DNA from: Micromonospora pisi
GTDB lineage: Bacteria > Actinomycetota > Actinomycetes > Mycobacteriales > Micromonosporaceae
Direction: 5' to 3'
Assembly (NCBI RefSeq): GCF_003633685.1
Contig: NZ_RBKT01000001.1
Location: forward strand, 1,674,001 to 1,738,000
Length of the DNA: 64,000 bases
Below are positions 42,513-53,020 of this stretch, piece by piece. A program made the translations under genes and the position numbers. Numbering within the stretch: the first letter of the stretch is position 1; every line of letters begins with the position of its first letter. The notes beneath the pieces were generated by a model. It was given only the letters and a program-made list of their open reading frames with translations, searched no databases and was not told where the DNA came from.

Positions 42513-43403
42513 TCAGCGCAGGGCGACGGCCGGAACGCCCCATCGGGCACCGGCCGCGCCCGGCGCCGGAATCCGCTCCAGAACGCCACCGGCGAAGACG
42601 TCATAGAGCGGCAACGTCCTCAGGTGGACGTACCCGATGTGGCAGTCACAGGCGGCGTTCGGACAGGGACGTGGCGCCAGCGCCGGCCGGTACGAGCCGT
42701 CGTAGAGGTTGCCCAACGGGGTGTCGACGAAGTGGCACCGCCGCACCGTTCCGTCGCCCCGAACCGAGATGACGCTCTCACCGGCCCGGCACGGCGCCCC
42801 GGCGGAGGGGTGCGGCCGGACGCTGTAACCGAAGAGCGGGTCGATCGCGGTCCACTCCGCCTCTTCGGCGGAGCTGTAGGTCCACCCGTCGGCGGCGTTG
42901 ACCCAGAGGTACACCTCGTCCGGCAGCGCGGCCCGCAGCGCCCTGGCCTCGTCCAGGTGAGCCGGCAGCCCGACCACCCCGACCGAATGGCGTACGCCCA
43001 GCTCCACCAGCCGCGCACTGCGGCGCAGGAAGGTCGCCTGATCCACCTGACCGGGGTGGTACGTCGCCCAGAGCGCCACCGCCTCCCGGTCCGCGTCGGC
43101 CAACCACTCCAGCCGGCCGGCGAGATTCGTCTGGATCGCCACCCGGGTCACCTGCGGCAGCCGGGAGAGCGTGACCATCGCCTCCCGGTACCAGGAGCGG
43201 GTCAGTCCCTCGCCCCACGGGGTGAAGAGCACCGATATCTGGTCGTCGTCGGGATTGCGCACCACCCAGTCGACGAACCGGTGCAGCGCCTCCCGGTCCG
43301 CGCGCAGCTGCGCCGGGCTGTCCCGACGCTTGGCGAACGGGCAGTACGGGCAGTCGTAGTTGCAGCTCGCCAACGGCCCACGGTAGAGGATCGAGAGGTT
43401 CAC
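42513..43403 (-). CDS. STM4011 family radical SAM protein
   Basis: A 296-residue radical S-adenosylmethionine protein: ASCNYDCPYCPFAKRRD contains the CxxxCxxC cluster motif near residues 14-21. Later cysteines (APCRAGESVI, RRCHFVD, PCPNAACDCHIGYVHL) may bind an additional cluster. SILYRGPLASCNYDC and the closing HLRTLPLYDVFAGGVLERI fit the STM4011 family. It is the last gene of a six-gene operon whose ATG overlaps the STM4012 stop by 4 nt. The substrate is not known. Confidence 0.85.
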   Translation of the reverse strand: MNLSILYRGPLASCNYDCPYCPFAKRRDSPAQLRADREALHRFVDWVVRNPDDDQISVLFTPWGEGLTRSWYREAMVTLSRLPQVTRVAIQTNLAGRLEWLADADREAVALWATYHPGQVDQATFLRRSARLVELGVRHSVGVVGLPAHLDEARALRAALPDEVYLWVNAADGWTYSSAEEAEWTAIDPLFGYSVRPHPSAGAPCRAGESVISVRGDGTVRRCHFVDTPLGNLYDGSYRPALAPRPCPNAACDCHIGYVHLRTLPLYDVFAGGVLERIPAPGAAGARWGVPAVALR

Positions 43404-44842
43404 CGGAGCGCGTACTCCGCCATCGCGAGACGCACCGGCCCGGAGACCAGCCAGGGGCCGATCGCGTCGGCCCGTTCCAGCCCGGTGTCGGTCAACGCCA
43501 GCCGCTCGGTCCCGATGGTCAGCCAGCCCCGCTGCGCCAACTGGTCCAGTTGGGGGAAGTCGTCGGCGACGGCGGTGCCGAACCGGTCGTGGTACGTCCC
43601 CGGCGCGAAACCCTCCGCTCGCAGCAGGGACTTCACCAGCCAGCGCCGCCGCTGCTCGACCTGGTCGAGTCGGAAGCCCACCTCGGCCACCTCGAAGTCA
43701 CTCTCCGGACGGCGCAGGTAGTCGTCGATGATCGCCCGGACCTGCCCGATACCGACCGCGTAGTCGAAGGAGTAGTGCAGGTCGGAGGTGTAGGAGCGGG
43801 CGCCGCAGCCGAGCCCGACCATGCCGTCGTCCTGACAGCAGTAGTCGGGCCGGTCACCCCCGACGCCGCCCGGTGCCCCGACGGGCCCGCTCGTGGCGTC
43901 CGCGGGTCCGCTCGTGGCGTCGTCCAGGGGCAGGTCGGCCCGGCGGAAGTGACGCAGCGACAGCTGGCGGTAGCCGGCCGCCCGGAGCGTGTCCCGCCCC
44001 TGGCGGTACAGGTCGAGCCGCTGCCGGTCCCAGCTCTCGTCCCGGGCCCCCGGTGCGTCGTCGAGCGCGACCGGCGCAGCCCCGGCGGCGCCACCGGCAC
44101 CGCGCCGGCCGAGCCCGGTGAGTGGACGGACGTAGAGCGGATAGAGAAATACCTCCTCCGGCCGCCAGGCGAGCGTCGCGGTCAGCGACTGCGCCCAGGT
44201 CCCGGCAGTCTGGCCCGGAATCCCGTAGATCAGGTCGAGGTTCAGCTCGACTTCGCCGTACGCCCGGATGGTGGCCAACGCCCGCTCGACCTCGGCCCGC
44301 CGCTGCGGCCGACCGGCGGCGTGCGCCTCCCGGTCGAGGAAGCTCTGCACCCCCATGCTGATCCGGCTGGTGCCCCGCTCGGCGAGGACCTCGATCCGGT
44401 CGGGGGTGGCGGTGGCCGGCGAGGTCTCGACCGCCATCGGTACCGCGCCGAGCCGGGCACCGAAGCCGTCCAGTACGTCGAACATCGCGGTCAGCTCGGT
44501 CGCGGTCAGGTACGTGGGGGTGCCGCCGCCGATCGCCACCCGGGCGAAGTCGGCGTCACCGCCGAGCGCGTCCCGTACCCGGCGCGCCTGCCGGGCCAAC
44601 TGGTCGAGATAGCCGCTCACCTGCTCCGCGGGCGGGTTCGCGCGGGTGAACAGGTTGCAGAACCCGCAGCGCATCTCGCAGAACGGCAGGTGCAGGTAGA
44701 GGAAGAGGGCGTCGCGGCGTTCACCGGCCCAGACGTCGGCGAGCGCCGGCCGTGGCCGCAGCGGCCGGTACGCGGTCTTGTGCGGGTACGCGTACAGGTA
44801 ACCCTGGTACGGGGAGCCGTCCAGATCGGTCGACTCGCTCAT
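43400..44842 (-). CDS. STM4012 family radical SAM protein (HemN-like)
   Basis: A 480-residue radical SAM protein of the HemN/HemW class: HLPFCEMRCGFCNLFTRANP holds the cluster cysteines (CxxxCxxC with FCNLF), then VAIGGGTPTYLTATELTAMF, TSRISMGVQSFLDREAHAAG and LDLIYGIPGQTAGTWAQSL as in HemN-like proteins. A C-terminal domain includes CCQDDGMVGLGCGARSYTSD. An internal Gly/Ala/Thr-rich insert lies near residues 320-350. The upstream long frame is not part of the gene; ATG 44842 is the STM4012 start. The function is unassigned. Confidence 0.85.
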   Translation of the reverse strand: MSESTDLDGSPYQGYLYAYPHKTAYRPLRPRPALADVWAGERRDALFLYLHLPFCEMRCGFCNLFTRANPPAEQVSGYLDQLARQARRVRDALGGDADFARVAIGGGTPTYLTATELTAMFDVLDGFGARLGAVPMAVETSPATATPDRIEVLAERGTSRISMGVQSFLDREAHAAGRPQRRAEVERALATIRAYGEVELNLDLIYGIPGQTAGTWAQSLTATLAWRPEEVFLYPLYVRPLTGLGRRGAGGAAGAAPVALDDAPGARDESWDRQRLDLYRQGRDTLRAAGYRQLSLRHFRRADLPLDDATSGPADATSGPVGAPGGVGGDRPDYCCQDDGMVGLGCGARSYTSDLHYSFDYAVGIGQVRAIIDDYLRRPESDFEVAEVGFRLDQVEQRRRWLVKSLLRAEGFAPGTYHDRFGTAVADDFPQLDQLAQRGWLTIGTERLALTDTGLERADAIGPWLVSGPVRLAMAEYALR

Positions 44843-45660
44843 TCCCAGTCCCCCGGCTTGCCCCAGTCCCCAGGCTCCAGCACGAACTGCGCGTACGGCA
44901 CCGTCCACACCACCTCGTGACCGAGCCGGTGTCCACTGTGGCCTTCCTCGCCGTACGCGGTGCCGTGGTCGGCGCAGAGCACCACCAGGCAGGGCCGGTC
45001 CCGGGAACTGGCCAGGGCGAAGAGCCGGCCGATGTGGCGGTCGACGTACTCCAGTGCGGCGGCGTGACTGTCCCGGCTGTCCCGGTCCGCGCCGGGCAGG
45101 TAGTGCCGGTTCGGCTGGTGCATGGCGGCCACGTTGACAAAGAGGAAGAGCGGCCGTTCGGCGGGGACCGCCGGCACGACGGTGGCGATCCGGTCGAGTT
45201 GCGCCTCGAAGCAGCCCGGTGCGGCGACCCCGAACTCGGGTTCCCAGTGCGCCTCGGCGAAGAGCCCGGGCAGGACCGCGCCGAGCGGTGGCTTGCGGTT
45301 GAAGAAGCCGACCCCGCCGACGCAGACGGTGTGGTAGCCGGCCGCGGCGAGCGCCGTCACCACGTCCGGGGCGTCGAAGACCCAGGTCTCGTCCGCGGTG
45401 CTCTCGCTGCCGGGGAAGGCTGCGGCGAAGAGCCGGGGATGGGGTCCGGGCGTGGTCGGTGTCGGCAGAAAACCGGCGAAGAACGCCTGGTGGGCGGCGT
45501 AGGTGAAGCTGGCCGGGCTGTGCCGCCGCTGCCAGCCGTCGGGCAGTGCCCGGGCCAGGTTCGGGGTGCGACCGGTCGCGATCAGCTCGGCGGCCACGTC
45601 GTAGCGGAGCGTGTCCAAGGTGACGAACAGCAGGTCGTGGCTGCCGATCAGGTCCTTCAT
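44839..45660 (-). CDS. STM4013 family sulfatase/phosphatase-like hydrolase
   Basis: A 273-residue alkaline-phosphatase-superfamily member: LFVTLDTLRYDVAAELIATG holds the N-terminal metal/nucleophile aspartate region, and VVLCADHGTAYGEEGHSGHR with LGHEVVWTVPYAQF the C-terminal metal ligands. This small form is labelled the STM4013/SEN3800 family. Start ATG 45660 overlaps the STM4014 stop by 4 nt, and its stop overlaps STM4012 in the same way. The substrate is unknown; a phosphate or sulfate monoester or phosphonate is inferred from the fold. Confidence 0.85.
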   Translation of the reverse strand: MKDLIGSHDLLFVTLDTLRYDVAAELIATGRTPNLARALPDGWQRRHSPASFTYAAHQAFFAGFLPTPTTPGPHPRLFAAAFPGSESTADETWVFDAPDVVTALAAAGYHTVCVGGVGFFNRKPPLGAVLPGLFAEAHWEPEFGVAAPGCFEAQLDRIATVVPAVPAERPLFLFVNVAAMHQPNRHYLPGADRDSRDSHAAALEYVDRHIGRLFALASSRDRPCLVVLCADHGTAYGEEGHSGHRLGHEVVWTVPYAQFVLEPGDWGKPGDWE

Positions 45661-46787
45661 CCGGCCCACCCCCTCCGATCGGCGGCAACCGTCAGCTCCG
45701 CCCGCCAGCGGTCGAACCGACCATCGCTCAGCGCGTGCAGTTGCGCGGCGCAGCAGTCCCGCCCCGCGTGGTCGAGCAGGTTGGGCAGCAGGTCGCCGAA
45801 CGCGTTCACCTCGGCCACCATATGCCGCCGCCAGTCGGTGCCGATCATCAGGTCGACCCCGGCGTGCAGGCTGCCCGGAAAGCAGGCGGCGGCACGTACG
45901 CAGGTCCGCAGCGCGGCGTCGTACGCCGCTTCTCCCATCGCCGCACGGACCGCGCCCAGGTCGCCACGGTCGTTGCCCAGGTGCAGATTGGTCAGCGGTC
46001 CGCGACTGGACCGGACCACCACGTGCCCCGGCTCGCCGGCCACCACCAGCACCCGCAGGTCGATCGTCCGGCCGCCCAGCCCCGCCTTGGGGAACCACCG
46101 CTCGACGTGCAGGCCGTCCGGGGCGAGCCGGTCCACAATCGAGGCCACCTCCCGCTCGTCCCGGTAGCGACGCACCCGCAGCGAGTTGAAGAGGCGGCCG
46201 TCGGCGGCCAGCTCGACCGAGGTGGTCGCCTGCACCCGGCCCGGCGCGACCTCCAGGGCCAGCACCCCGGAGGCGGACGAACCGTGCGCCGGCTTGACGA
46301 ACACCCGCGACCAGCCGGCGGTACGCATCAACGCGCGCAGGTCGCGGTAGTCGGCCGGCGGGGAGGGCAGGGCCGGCGGCACCGGCACCCCGGCACCGGC
46401 CAGCCGGGCGTGGCAGGCCCGCTTGTCGAACATGACCGCGATGTCGTCGGGGTCGTTGAGCAGGCTGGCCCCGGCGGCCGTCGCGGCTTCGGTCAACCGG
46501 GCCAGGGCGGCCCGCAGGCCGGCGTACCAGGCGGCGGAGCCGATGATCTCGCCGTGCGCGGCCGGGGCGGCGGCTCCGCGCAGCAGTCGGTCGACCTCGG
46601 CGTCCTCGCCGGGCGAGTCGACCCGGACGACCGCCCCGGCGGGGAGCCGGACCGGGCCGGTCGCCAGTTCGCGCCAGGGCAACGGGACGACCTGTCCGGG
46701 CCAGCCGACCTCGGCGGCGGCCCGGAACGCGTCGACTCGGCGGTTGCCCGGATTGCCGACCACGACCAGCGGTGTGCCGTTGGTCAT
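45657..46787 (-). CDS. STM4014 family protein (ATP-grasp-like)
   Basis: A 376-residue protein of the STM4014 family. WSRVFVKPAHGSSASGVLAL and FNSLRVRRYRDEREVASIVD resemble the ATP-binding lobes of ATP-grasp ligases; HAGVDLMIG and VAEVNAFGDLLPNLLDHAGR resemble the C-terminal metal/ATP site. The N-terminal part (PLVVVGNPGNRRVDAFRAAA) is an unusual leading domain. An ATP-grasp member beside radical SAM proteins would fit amide or ester formation on a peptide or small molecule, which is inference. Confidence 0.82.
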   Translation of the reverse strand: MTNGTPLVVVGNPGNRRVDAFRAAAEVGWPGQVVPLPWRELATGPVRLPAGAVVRVDSPGEDAEVDRLLRGAAAPAAHGEIIGSAAWYAGLRAALARLTEAATAAGASLLNDPDDIAVMFDKRACHARLAGAGVPVPPALPSPPADYRDLRALMRTAGWSRVFVKPAHGSSASGVLALEVAPGRVQATTSVELAADGRLFNSLRVRRYRDEREVASIVDRLAPDGLHVERWFPKAGLGGRTIDLRVLVVAGEPGHVVVRSSRGPLTNLHLGNDRGDLGAVRAAMGEAAYDAALRTCVRAAACFPGSLHAGVDLMIGTDWRRHMVAEVNAFGDLLPNLLDHAGRDCCAAQLHALSDGRFDRWRAELTVAADRRGWAG

Positions 46788-47734
46788 TCCGCCACGGCCA
46801 CGAAGTACTCGTCCTCGTTCTCGGCGTCCCCGCCCTCGCTGAGGTCGACCTCGACCCCGGGCAGTTCCTCGACGAGGCGGGCCGCCAGGTCGTCACCGAC
46901 GAAGTGGTGGTGCAGGTCGAGCCGGCGCAGGTGGGTCAGCGGCTGCCCGGCGAGCAGCGCGGCGGCGCCCTGGTCGCCGAGCATGCCCAGCGAAAGGTCC
47001 AGGGTGTGCAAGCGGGCCACCACCGGGGCACCGGCCAGTGCCGCCGCCACCTGGTCGGCGATCTCCGCGTCGCGCAGTCCCAGGTAACCGAGGGCTGGCG
47101 ACCGGCTGCCGGCCAGGATCGGCGCCAAATCGTCCACCGTGGCGTCTCCGCCGTAGTACTTGGTGCCGAGCCACAGCTCCAGGTGCTCCAGCGCCGGCAG
47201 GTCGCACTCGCCGACCCCGCGGACCACCTCGGCGGGGAGCCCGCCGCACTCGAAGGCGAGTTCCCGCAGCGCCGTGTGCCGGACCGGGCGGAGCTTCACC
47301 GGGGCCTCGTGTGGCGCGGAGCCGCGCACCCGCAGCACCTCCAGCGCCGGGTACGCCTCCAGCACCGGCGCCAGGTCGTCCTGCCGGATCCAGGAGATCT
47401 CGCACTCCTCGCCGACCATGTCGCCGAGGAAGAGGGCCCGCAGTCCGGTCAACCGGTCCGCCGCGGCGCAGAGCTGCTCGTACGGCGGCACGTTGAACGC
47501 CGCGTACCCCCAGGAACCGAAGACCAACGCGGTGACCGAGGCCGGGTCGACCGTGTCGAGAAACTGCGCGAACCGCTGCGCGAAGGCGGGCGAGGGCAGC
47601 CCTTCCCGCTCCTCGTCGTCATCGTCGAAGGCGTCGATCCGCCAGGCGACCGCACCGGGCTCGGCGGGCGGTGCCAGCTCCGGGTCGAACTCGTGCACCG
47701 GCAGGCCGGCGAACTCGGTGAGGTGGCCGGTCAT
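46784..47734 (-). CDS. STM4015 family leucine-rich-repeat protein, copy B
   Basis: A 316-residue protein of leucine-rich repeats: LTGLRALFLGDMVGEECEIS, ALEVLRVRGSAPHEAPVKLR, ALEHLELWLGTKYYGGDATV, LGYLGLRDAEIADQVAAALA, VARLHTLDLSLGMLGDQGAA and LTHLRRLDLHHHFVGDDLAA. LRR proteins commonly bind other proteins or peptides. It is a close paralogue of the gene upstream; the last third of the two proteins is nearly identical. No signal peptide. Confidence 0.85.
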   Translation of the reverse strand: MTGHLTEFAGLPVHEFDPELAPPAEPGAVAWRIDAFDDDDEEREGLPSPAFAQRFAQFLDTVDPASVTALVFGSWGYAAFNVPPYEQLCAAADRLTGLRALFLGDMVGEECEISWIRQDDLAPVLEAYPALEVLRVRGSAPHEAPVKLRPVRHTALRELAFECGGLPAEVVRGVGECDLPALEHLELWLGTKYYGGDATVDDLAPILAGSRSPALGYLGLRDAEIADQVAAALAGAPVVARLHTLDLSLGMLGDQGAAALLAGQPLTHLRRLDLHHHFVGDDLAARLVEELPGVEVDLSEGGDAENEDEYFVAVAE

Positions 47735-48654
47735 TCGGCCACCGCCACGTACCGGTCGCCGTCCTCATCGGCTTCCTCGGCGTCGGAGAGGTCGACTTCG
47801 ACCCCGGGCAGCTCTTCGACCAGGCGCGCGGCCAACTCCGCGCTGACGAAGTGGTGGTGCAGGTCGAGCCGGCGCAGGTGGGTCAACGGCTGCCCGGCGA
47901 GCAGGGCCGCCGCGCCCTCGTCGCTGAGAATGCCGAGCGACAGGTCCAGGGTGTGCAACCGGGCCACCACCGGGGCGCCGGCCAGTGCCGCCGCGACCTG
48001 GTCGGCGATCTCCGCGTCACGCAGCCCCAGGTAACCCAGCTCCGGCAACCGGGTGCCGGCCAGGATCGGCGCCAGGTCCGCCACCCCCGCGTCGCCGAAG
48101 TACTCGTCGGTGCCGAGCCAGAGTTCGAGGTGGGTCAGCGCCGGCAGGTCGGACTCGGCCACCCCGCGTACCACCGTCGCGGGCAGGCCACCGGACTCGA
48201 AGGCCAGCTCCCGCAGGGCCGGATGCCGGGTCGGGTTGAAGGCCAGGCCGTCCGAGCCGCGCACCCGCAGGGTCTCCAGCTCCGGGTACGCGGCCAGCAG
48301 CGGCGTCACGTCCGTCTGCTTGATCCAGGAGATCTCGCACTCCTCGAACGTCATCTCGCCGAGGAAGAGCGCGCGTAGCCCGGTCAGCCGGGGTGCCAAC
48401 CCGACCAGCAACTCGACCGGGGCCTCCGCGTCGTACGCGGAGCCCCACTGGCCGATGATCAGCGCCTGGACCGCGCCGGGTTCGACCGCGTCGAGGAACT
48501 CCTCGACCAGTTGGTTGAAGTCCTTCGTGGAGGTGTCGTATTCGCCGGTCAGCTTCCAGGCCACCGTGCCGGGATCGGGCGGCAGTGCCACGTTCGGCTC
48601 GAAGACGACAACCGGTCGGCCGGCGAACTCGGTGACGTGCGTGCTGATGGTCAT
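47731..48654 (-). CDS. STM4015 family leucine-rich-repeat protein, copy A
   Basis: A 307-residue protein, first gene of the operon. Repeats include LTGLRALFLGEMTFEECEIS, LETLRVRGSDGLAFNPTRHP, LTHLELWLGTDEYFGDAGVA, LGYLGLRDAEIADQVAAALA and LTHLRRLDLHHHFVSAELAA. ATG 48654 has GGGAG nine bases upstream and starts MTISTHVTEFAG as family members do. The paralogue downstream overlaps its stop by 4 nt. The C-terminal 90 residues are nearly identical in both copies while the N-terminal repeats differ, suggesting recent duplication or gene conversion. Confidence 0.85.
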   Translation of the reverse strand: MTISTHVTEFAGRPVVVFEPNVALPPDPGTVAWKLTGEYDTSTKDFNQLVEEFLDAVEPGAVQALIIGQWGSAYDAEAPVELLVGLAPRLTGLRALFLGEMTFEECEISWIKQTDVTPLLAAYPELETLRVRGSDGLAFNPTRHPALRELAFESGGLPATVVRGVAESDLPALTHLELWLGTDEYFGDAGVADLAPILAGTRLPELGYLGLRDAEIADQVAAALAGAPVVARLHTLDLSLGILSDEGAAALLAGQPLTHLRRLDLHHHFVSAELAARLVEELPGVEVDLSDAEEADEDGDRYVAVAE

Positions 48655-48745
48655 GTACGCGGTCTCCCGGTCGTGGGGATGCGGGCGGGCGACACCATAG
48701 CAAGCCCGACCGACACCGCCTCCCATCCACACCGACCACGCAAGG

Positions 48746-48799
48746 GTTAGGAAGGGCCCCCTATACAACGGATTCCGATAACAAGGGGCCCTTCCTTAC
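48746..48799. repeat. Dispersed hairpin repeat, copy 3
   Basis: GGAAGGGCCCC (48750-48760) and AAGGGGCCCTTCC (48783-48795) flank a loop with CCGATAAC. Same element as at 17287 and 29211. The right arm abuts the stop codon (48796-48798) of the minus-strand acetyltransferase. Confidence 0.8.
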
Positions 48800-49707
48800 C
48801 TCTGGGTTGCGAAGCGGGCGCGGCGGCCGAGGTCGATGAAGCCGAGGCGGCGGTAGAGGGTGCCGGCCGGGTTGTCCACGTTGACGTCGAGCAACGCCTC
48901 GGTCGAGCCGGCGGAGCGCATCCGGCGCAGCGCCGCGACCACCAGGGCGGCGCCGAGTCGCCGACCACGGGCCTCCGGTCGTACGCCGACCTGCACGATC
49001 CAGCCCTGGCCGGCGGTTACGAAGCCGAGGTCGGCCCCGGTCGGATCGGTGGCCAGCAACGTCCACTCCGGCCGGAAGTCCTCGTCGTCGGTGGTCCACT
49101 CCACCCACTGTCGCGCGGACCAGTCGGGGAAGCCGGGGCGTTCCCGGAACGCGGCCTGGTAGACGGCGAAGAAACGCCCGGCCAGGCCAGTCGACCAGGT
49201 GCGTACGGTCAGCCCGGCCGGCAGGTCGATCGGGGGCGGCTCGGTGCCGGCCAGGTCGAACCGGAGCACGTCCTCGGCGAAGGTCTGTCCCAGGCCCCGG
49301 GCGGCGAACAGGGTCCGCGCCCCGTCGGTGAGTGCCTCGGTCTCCACGGTGACCTGCTCGGCCCCGGTCAGGGCCGGGTCGAGGGCCCAGTCGAGCAGCG
49401 CGGCTCCCAGGCCCCGCCCCCGGTGCGCGGGGTCGACCAGGCCGGTGGCGACGGCTGCGCGTACCCCCTGGGTTTCCCGGGGTCGGACCGCGCCGGCGGC
49501 GATGAGCGTGCCGGCGGGGTCCACCGCGCCCCGGGCCACGCCACCGTCGGCGGCGAACCGGCGGGCCAGGAAGGACGCGTCGGTGACCAGCGGCAGCCCG
49601 CCGTCGACGGCCAGGCAACGGGTCGCCAGGGCGGCGACCGCCGGGAGGTCGTCGCCGGTCAGCGTCCGCCAGGTCGGTGGGATGTCCACAGTCCGTTCGG
49701 TGTCCAC
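48796..49707 (-). CDS. Tandem GNAT acetyltransferase (MshD-like)
   Basis: A 303-residue protein with two GNAT domains. The first has ATGLVDPAHRGRGLGAALLD (RGRGLG acetyl-CoA loop) and the second QVGVRPEARGRRLGAALVVA (ARGRRLG). The layout and the closing DNPAGTLYRRLGFIDLGRR resemble mycothiol synthase MshD and its relatives. The true mshD cannot be confirmed from sequence alone. GTG 49707 was chosen because the family begins with VDIPPTWRTL. It lies immediately upstream of hairpin copy 3 on the minus strand. Confidence 0.8.
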   Translation of the reverse strand: MDTERTVDIPPTWRTLTGDDLPAVAALATRCLAVDGGLPLVTDASFLARRFAADGGVARGAVDPAGTLIAAGAVRPRETQGVRAAVATGLVDPAHRGRGLGAALLDWALDPALTGAEQVTVETEALTDGARTLFAARGLGQTFAEDVLRFDLAGTEPPPIDLPAGLTVRTWSTGLAGRFFAVYQAAFRERPGFPDWSARQWVEWTTDDEDFRPEWTLLATDPTGADLGFVTAGQGWIVQVGVRPEARGRRLGAALVVAALRRMRSAGSTEALLDVNVDNPAGTLYRRLGFIDLGRRARFATQR

Positions 49708-49886
49708 GATCGGGCATCGTAGGCCGGCGGCATCCGGGCGCCCACCGATTTCCGCCGCCGCCGGGTCGGCAACCACCCGCCGGAGCCGGCGGCCACCCCG
49801 ACGCCGGACCGGCCGCCAATCGCCGGTGCCGGCTGGACGGGATCGGTACGGTGTCGACAGGACCATGACGTCGGCGGAGGAGAGCC

Positions 49887-50525
49887 ATGCGACTGACCAA
49901 GAAGGGGCACTCCTGCATGCGGGTGGAGCAGGACGGCAGCGTTCTGGTGCTCGATCCGGGCGCGTACAGCGACCCGGACGCACTGGTCGGCGCGGACGCG
50001 GTACTGATCACCCACGAGCATCCGGACCACTTCGCCGAGGACCGGATCCGGGCCGCCGCGCAGAACGACCCGAAGCTACGCCTGTTCGCCAACCGGGCGG
50101 TTGCCGCGAAGCTGGACGGGCTCGGCAACCGGGTCCAGGTGGTCGGCGACGGCGACACCTTCTCCGTCGAGGGGTTCGAGGTCGAGGCGCACGGCGAGTT
50201 GCACGCGGTGATCCACCCCGATATCCCTCGGATCACCAACGTCGGCTACCTGATCAACGGCCGGCTCTTCCACCCCGGCGACGCGCTGACCCCGCTCGGG
50301 CGCCCGGTCGACACCCTGTTGCTGCCCGCGCACGCGCCGTGGTCGAAGACGGCCGAGCTGATCGAGTACGTCCGCGAGGTACGGCCGGAGCGGGTCATCC
50401 CGATGCACGACGCCGGGCTGAGCAAGATCGGCCGGGACATGGTGCGCACCCTGGTCGGCGGGGGCGGGCCGCCGACGCCGGCGTCGTTCCAGGCGGTGGG
50501 CGACGGCGAGACCGTCGAGGTCTGA
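49887..50525 (+). CDS. MBL fold metallo-hydrolase (UlaG-like)
   Basis: A 212-residue metallo-beta-lactamase-fold protein: MRLTKKGHSCMRVEQDGSVL, then VLITHEHPDHFAEDRI with the HxHxDH zinc site, HGELHAVIHPDIPRITNVGY, and RLFHPGDALTP with the aspartate, ending VIPMHDAGLS. This is the UlaG-like/YfbN group. GGAGGAGAG lies before the ATG. It is convergent with uvrB. Substrate unknown. Confidence 0.88.
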   Translation: MRLTKKGHSCMRVEQDGSVLVLDPGAYSDPDALVGADAVLITHEHPDHFAEDRIRAAAQNDPKLRLFANRAVAAKLDGLGNRVQVVGDGDTFSVEGFEVEAHGELHAVIHPDIPRITNVGYLINGRLFHPGDALTPLGRPVDTLLLPAHAPWSKTAELIEYVREVRPERVIPMHDAGLSKIGRDMVRTLVGGGGPPTPASFQAVGDGETVEV

Positions 50526-50544
50526 GCCAGGGCACGCCCGGCGA

Positions 50545-52656
<2,112 letters not shown>

Positions 52657-52663
52657 GCCAACA

Positions 52664-52686
52664 ACGGTACGCCGCAGGTATGACAG
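52664..52686 (-). promoter_or_regulatory. Candidate PafBC/RecA-NDp-type promoter of uvrB
   Basis: On the minus strand CTGTCATAC, eight bases, TACCGT. The first half shares TGTC-A with TTGTCRGTG (5 of 9), spacing and -10 (TANNNT) match, and the -10 ends seven bases before the uvrB ATG. The rest of the 364-base gap 52657-53020 shows no gene or repeat that I can support. Confidence 0.4.
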
Positions 52687-53020
52687 CCCTGGTAGGCAAC
52701 GGTGGGTACACGATCGGCTTCGATATACGCATTGTGTGGTGGAGATCACCGCGCTACCGTTTCAAGGTAGGCCGCTCGCGGCGGCCGACCAGGTAGGCGA
52801 CCGGGCCTCCACACCGGCCGGTCGCACCTGGCGCAGTGGTTGCAGCCCCGGCCCTCGTCGGCGTGCGCACCCGACGCGGTCGCGCCAACGCGCAGACCGG
52901 CCGCCGCGAGCGCCCCCACGCCCCGGGGAACCCCGCTCCGGGCCGGCCGGCGTCGAGCCCACTTACCCGACGTTCCCCCAGGTCACGTCACTTTGCCCCG
53001 GATTCGACGTTCAACCACGC

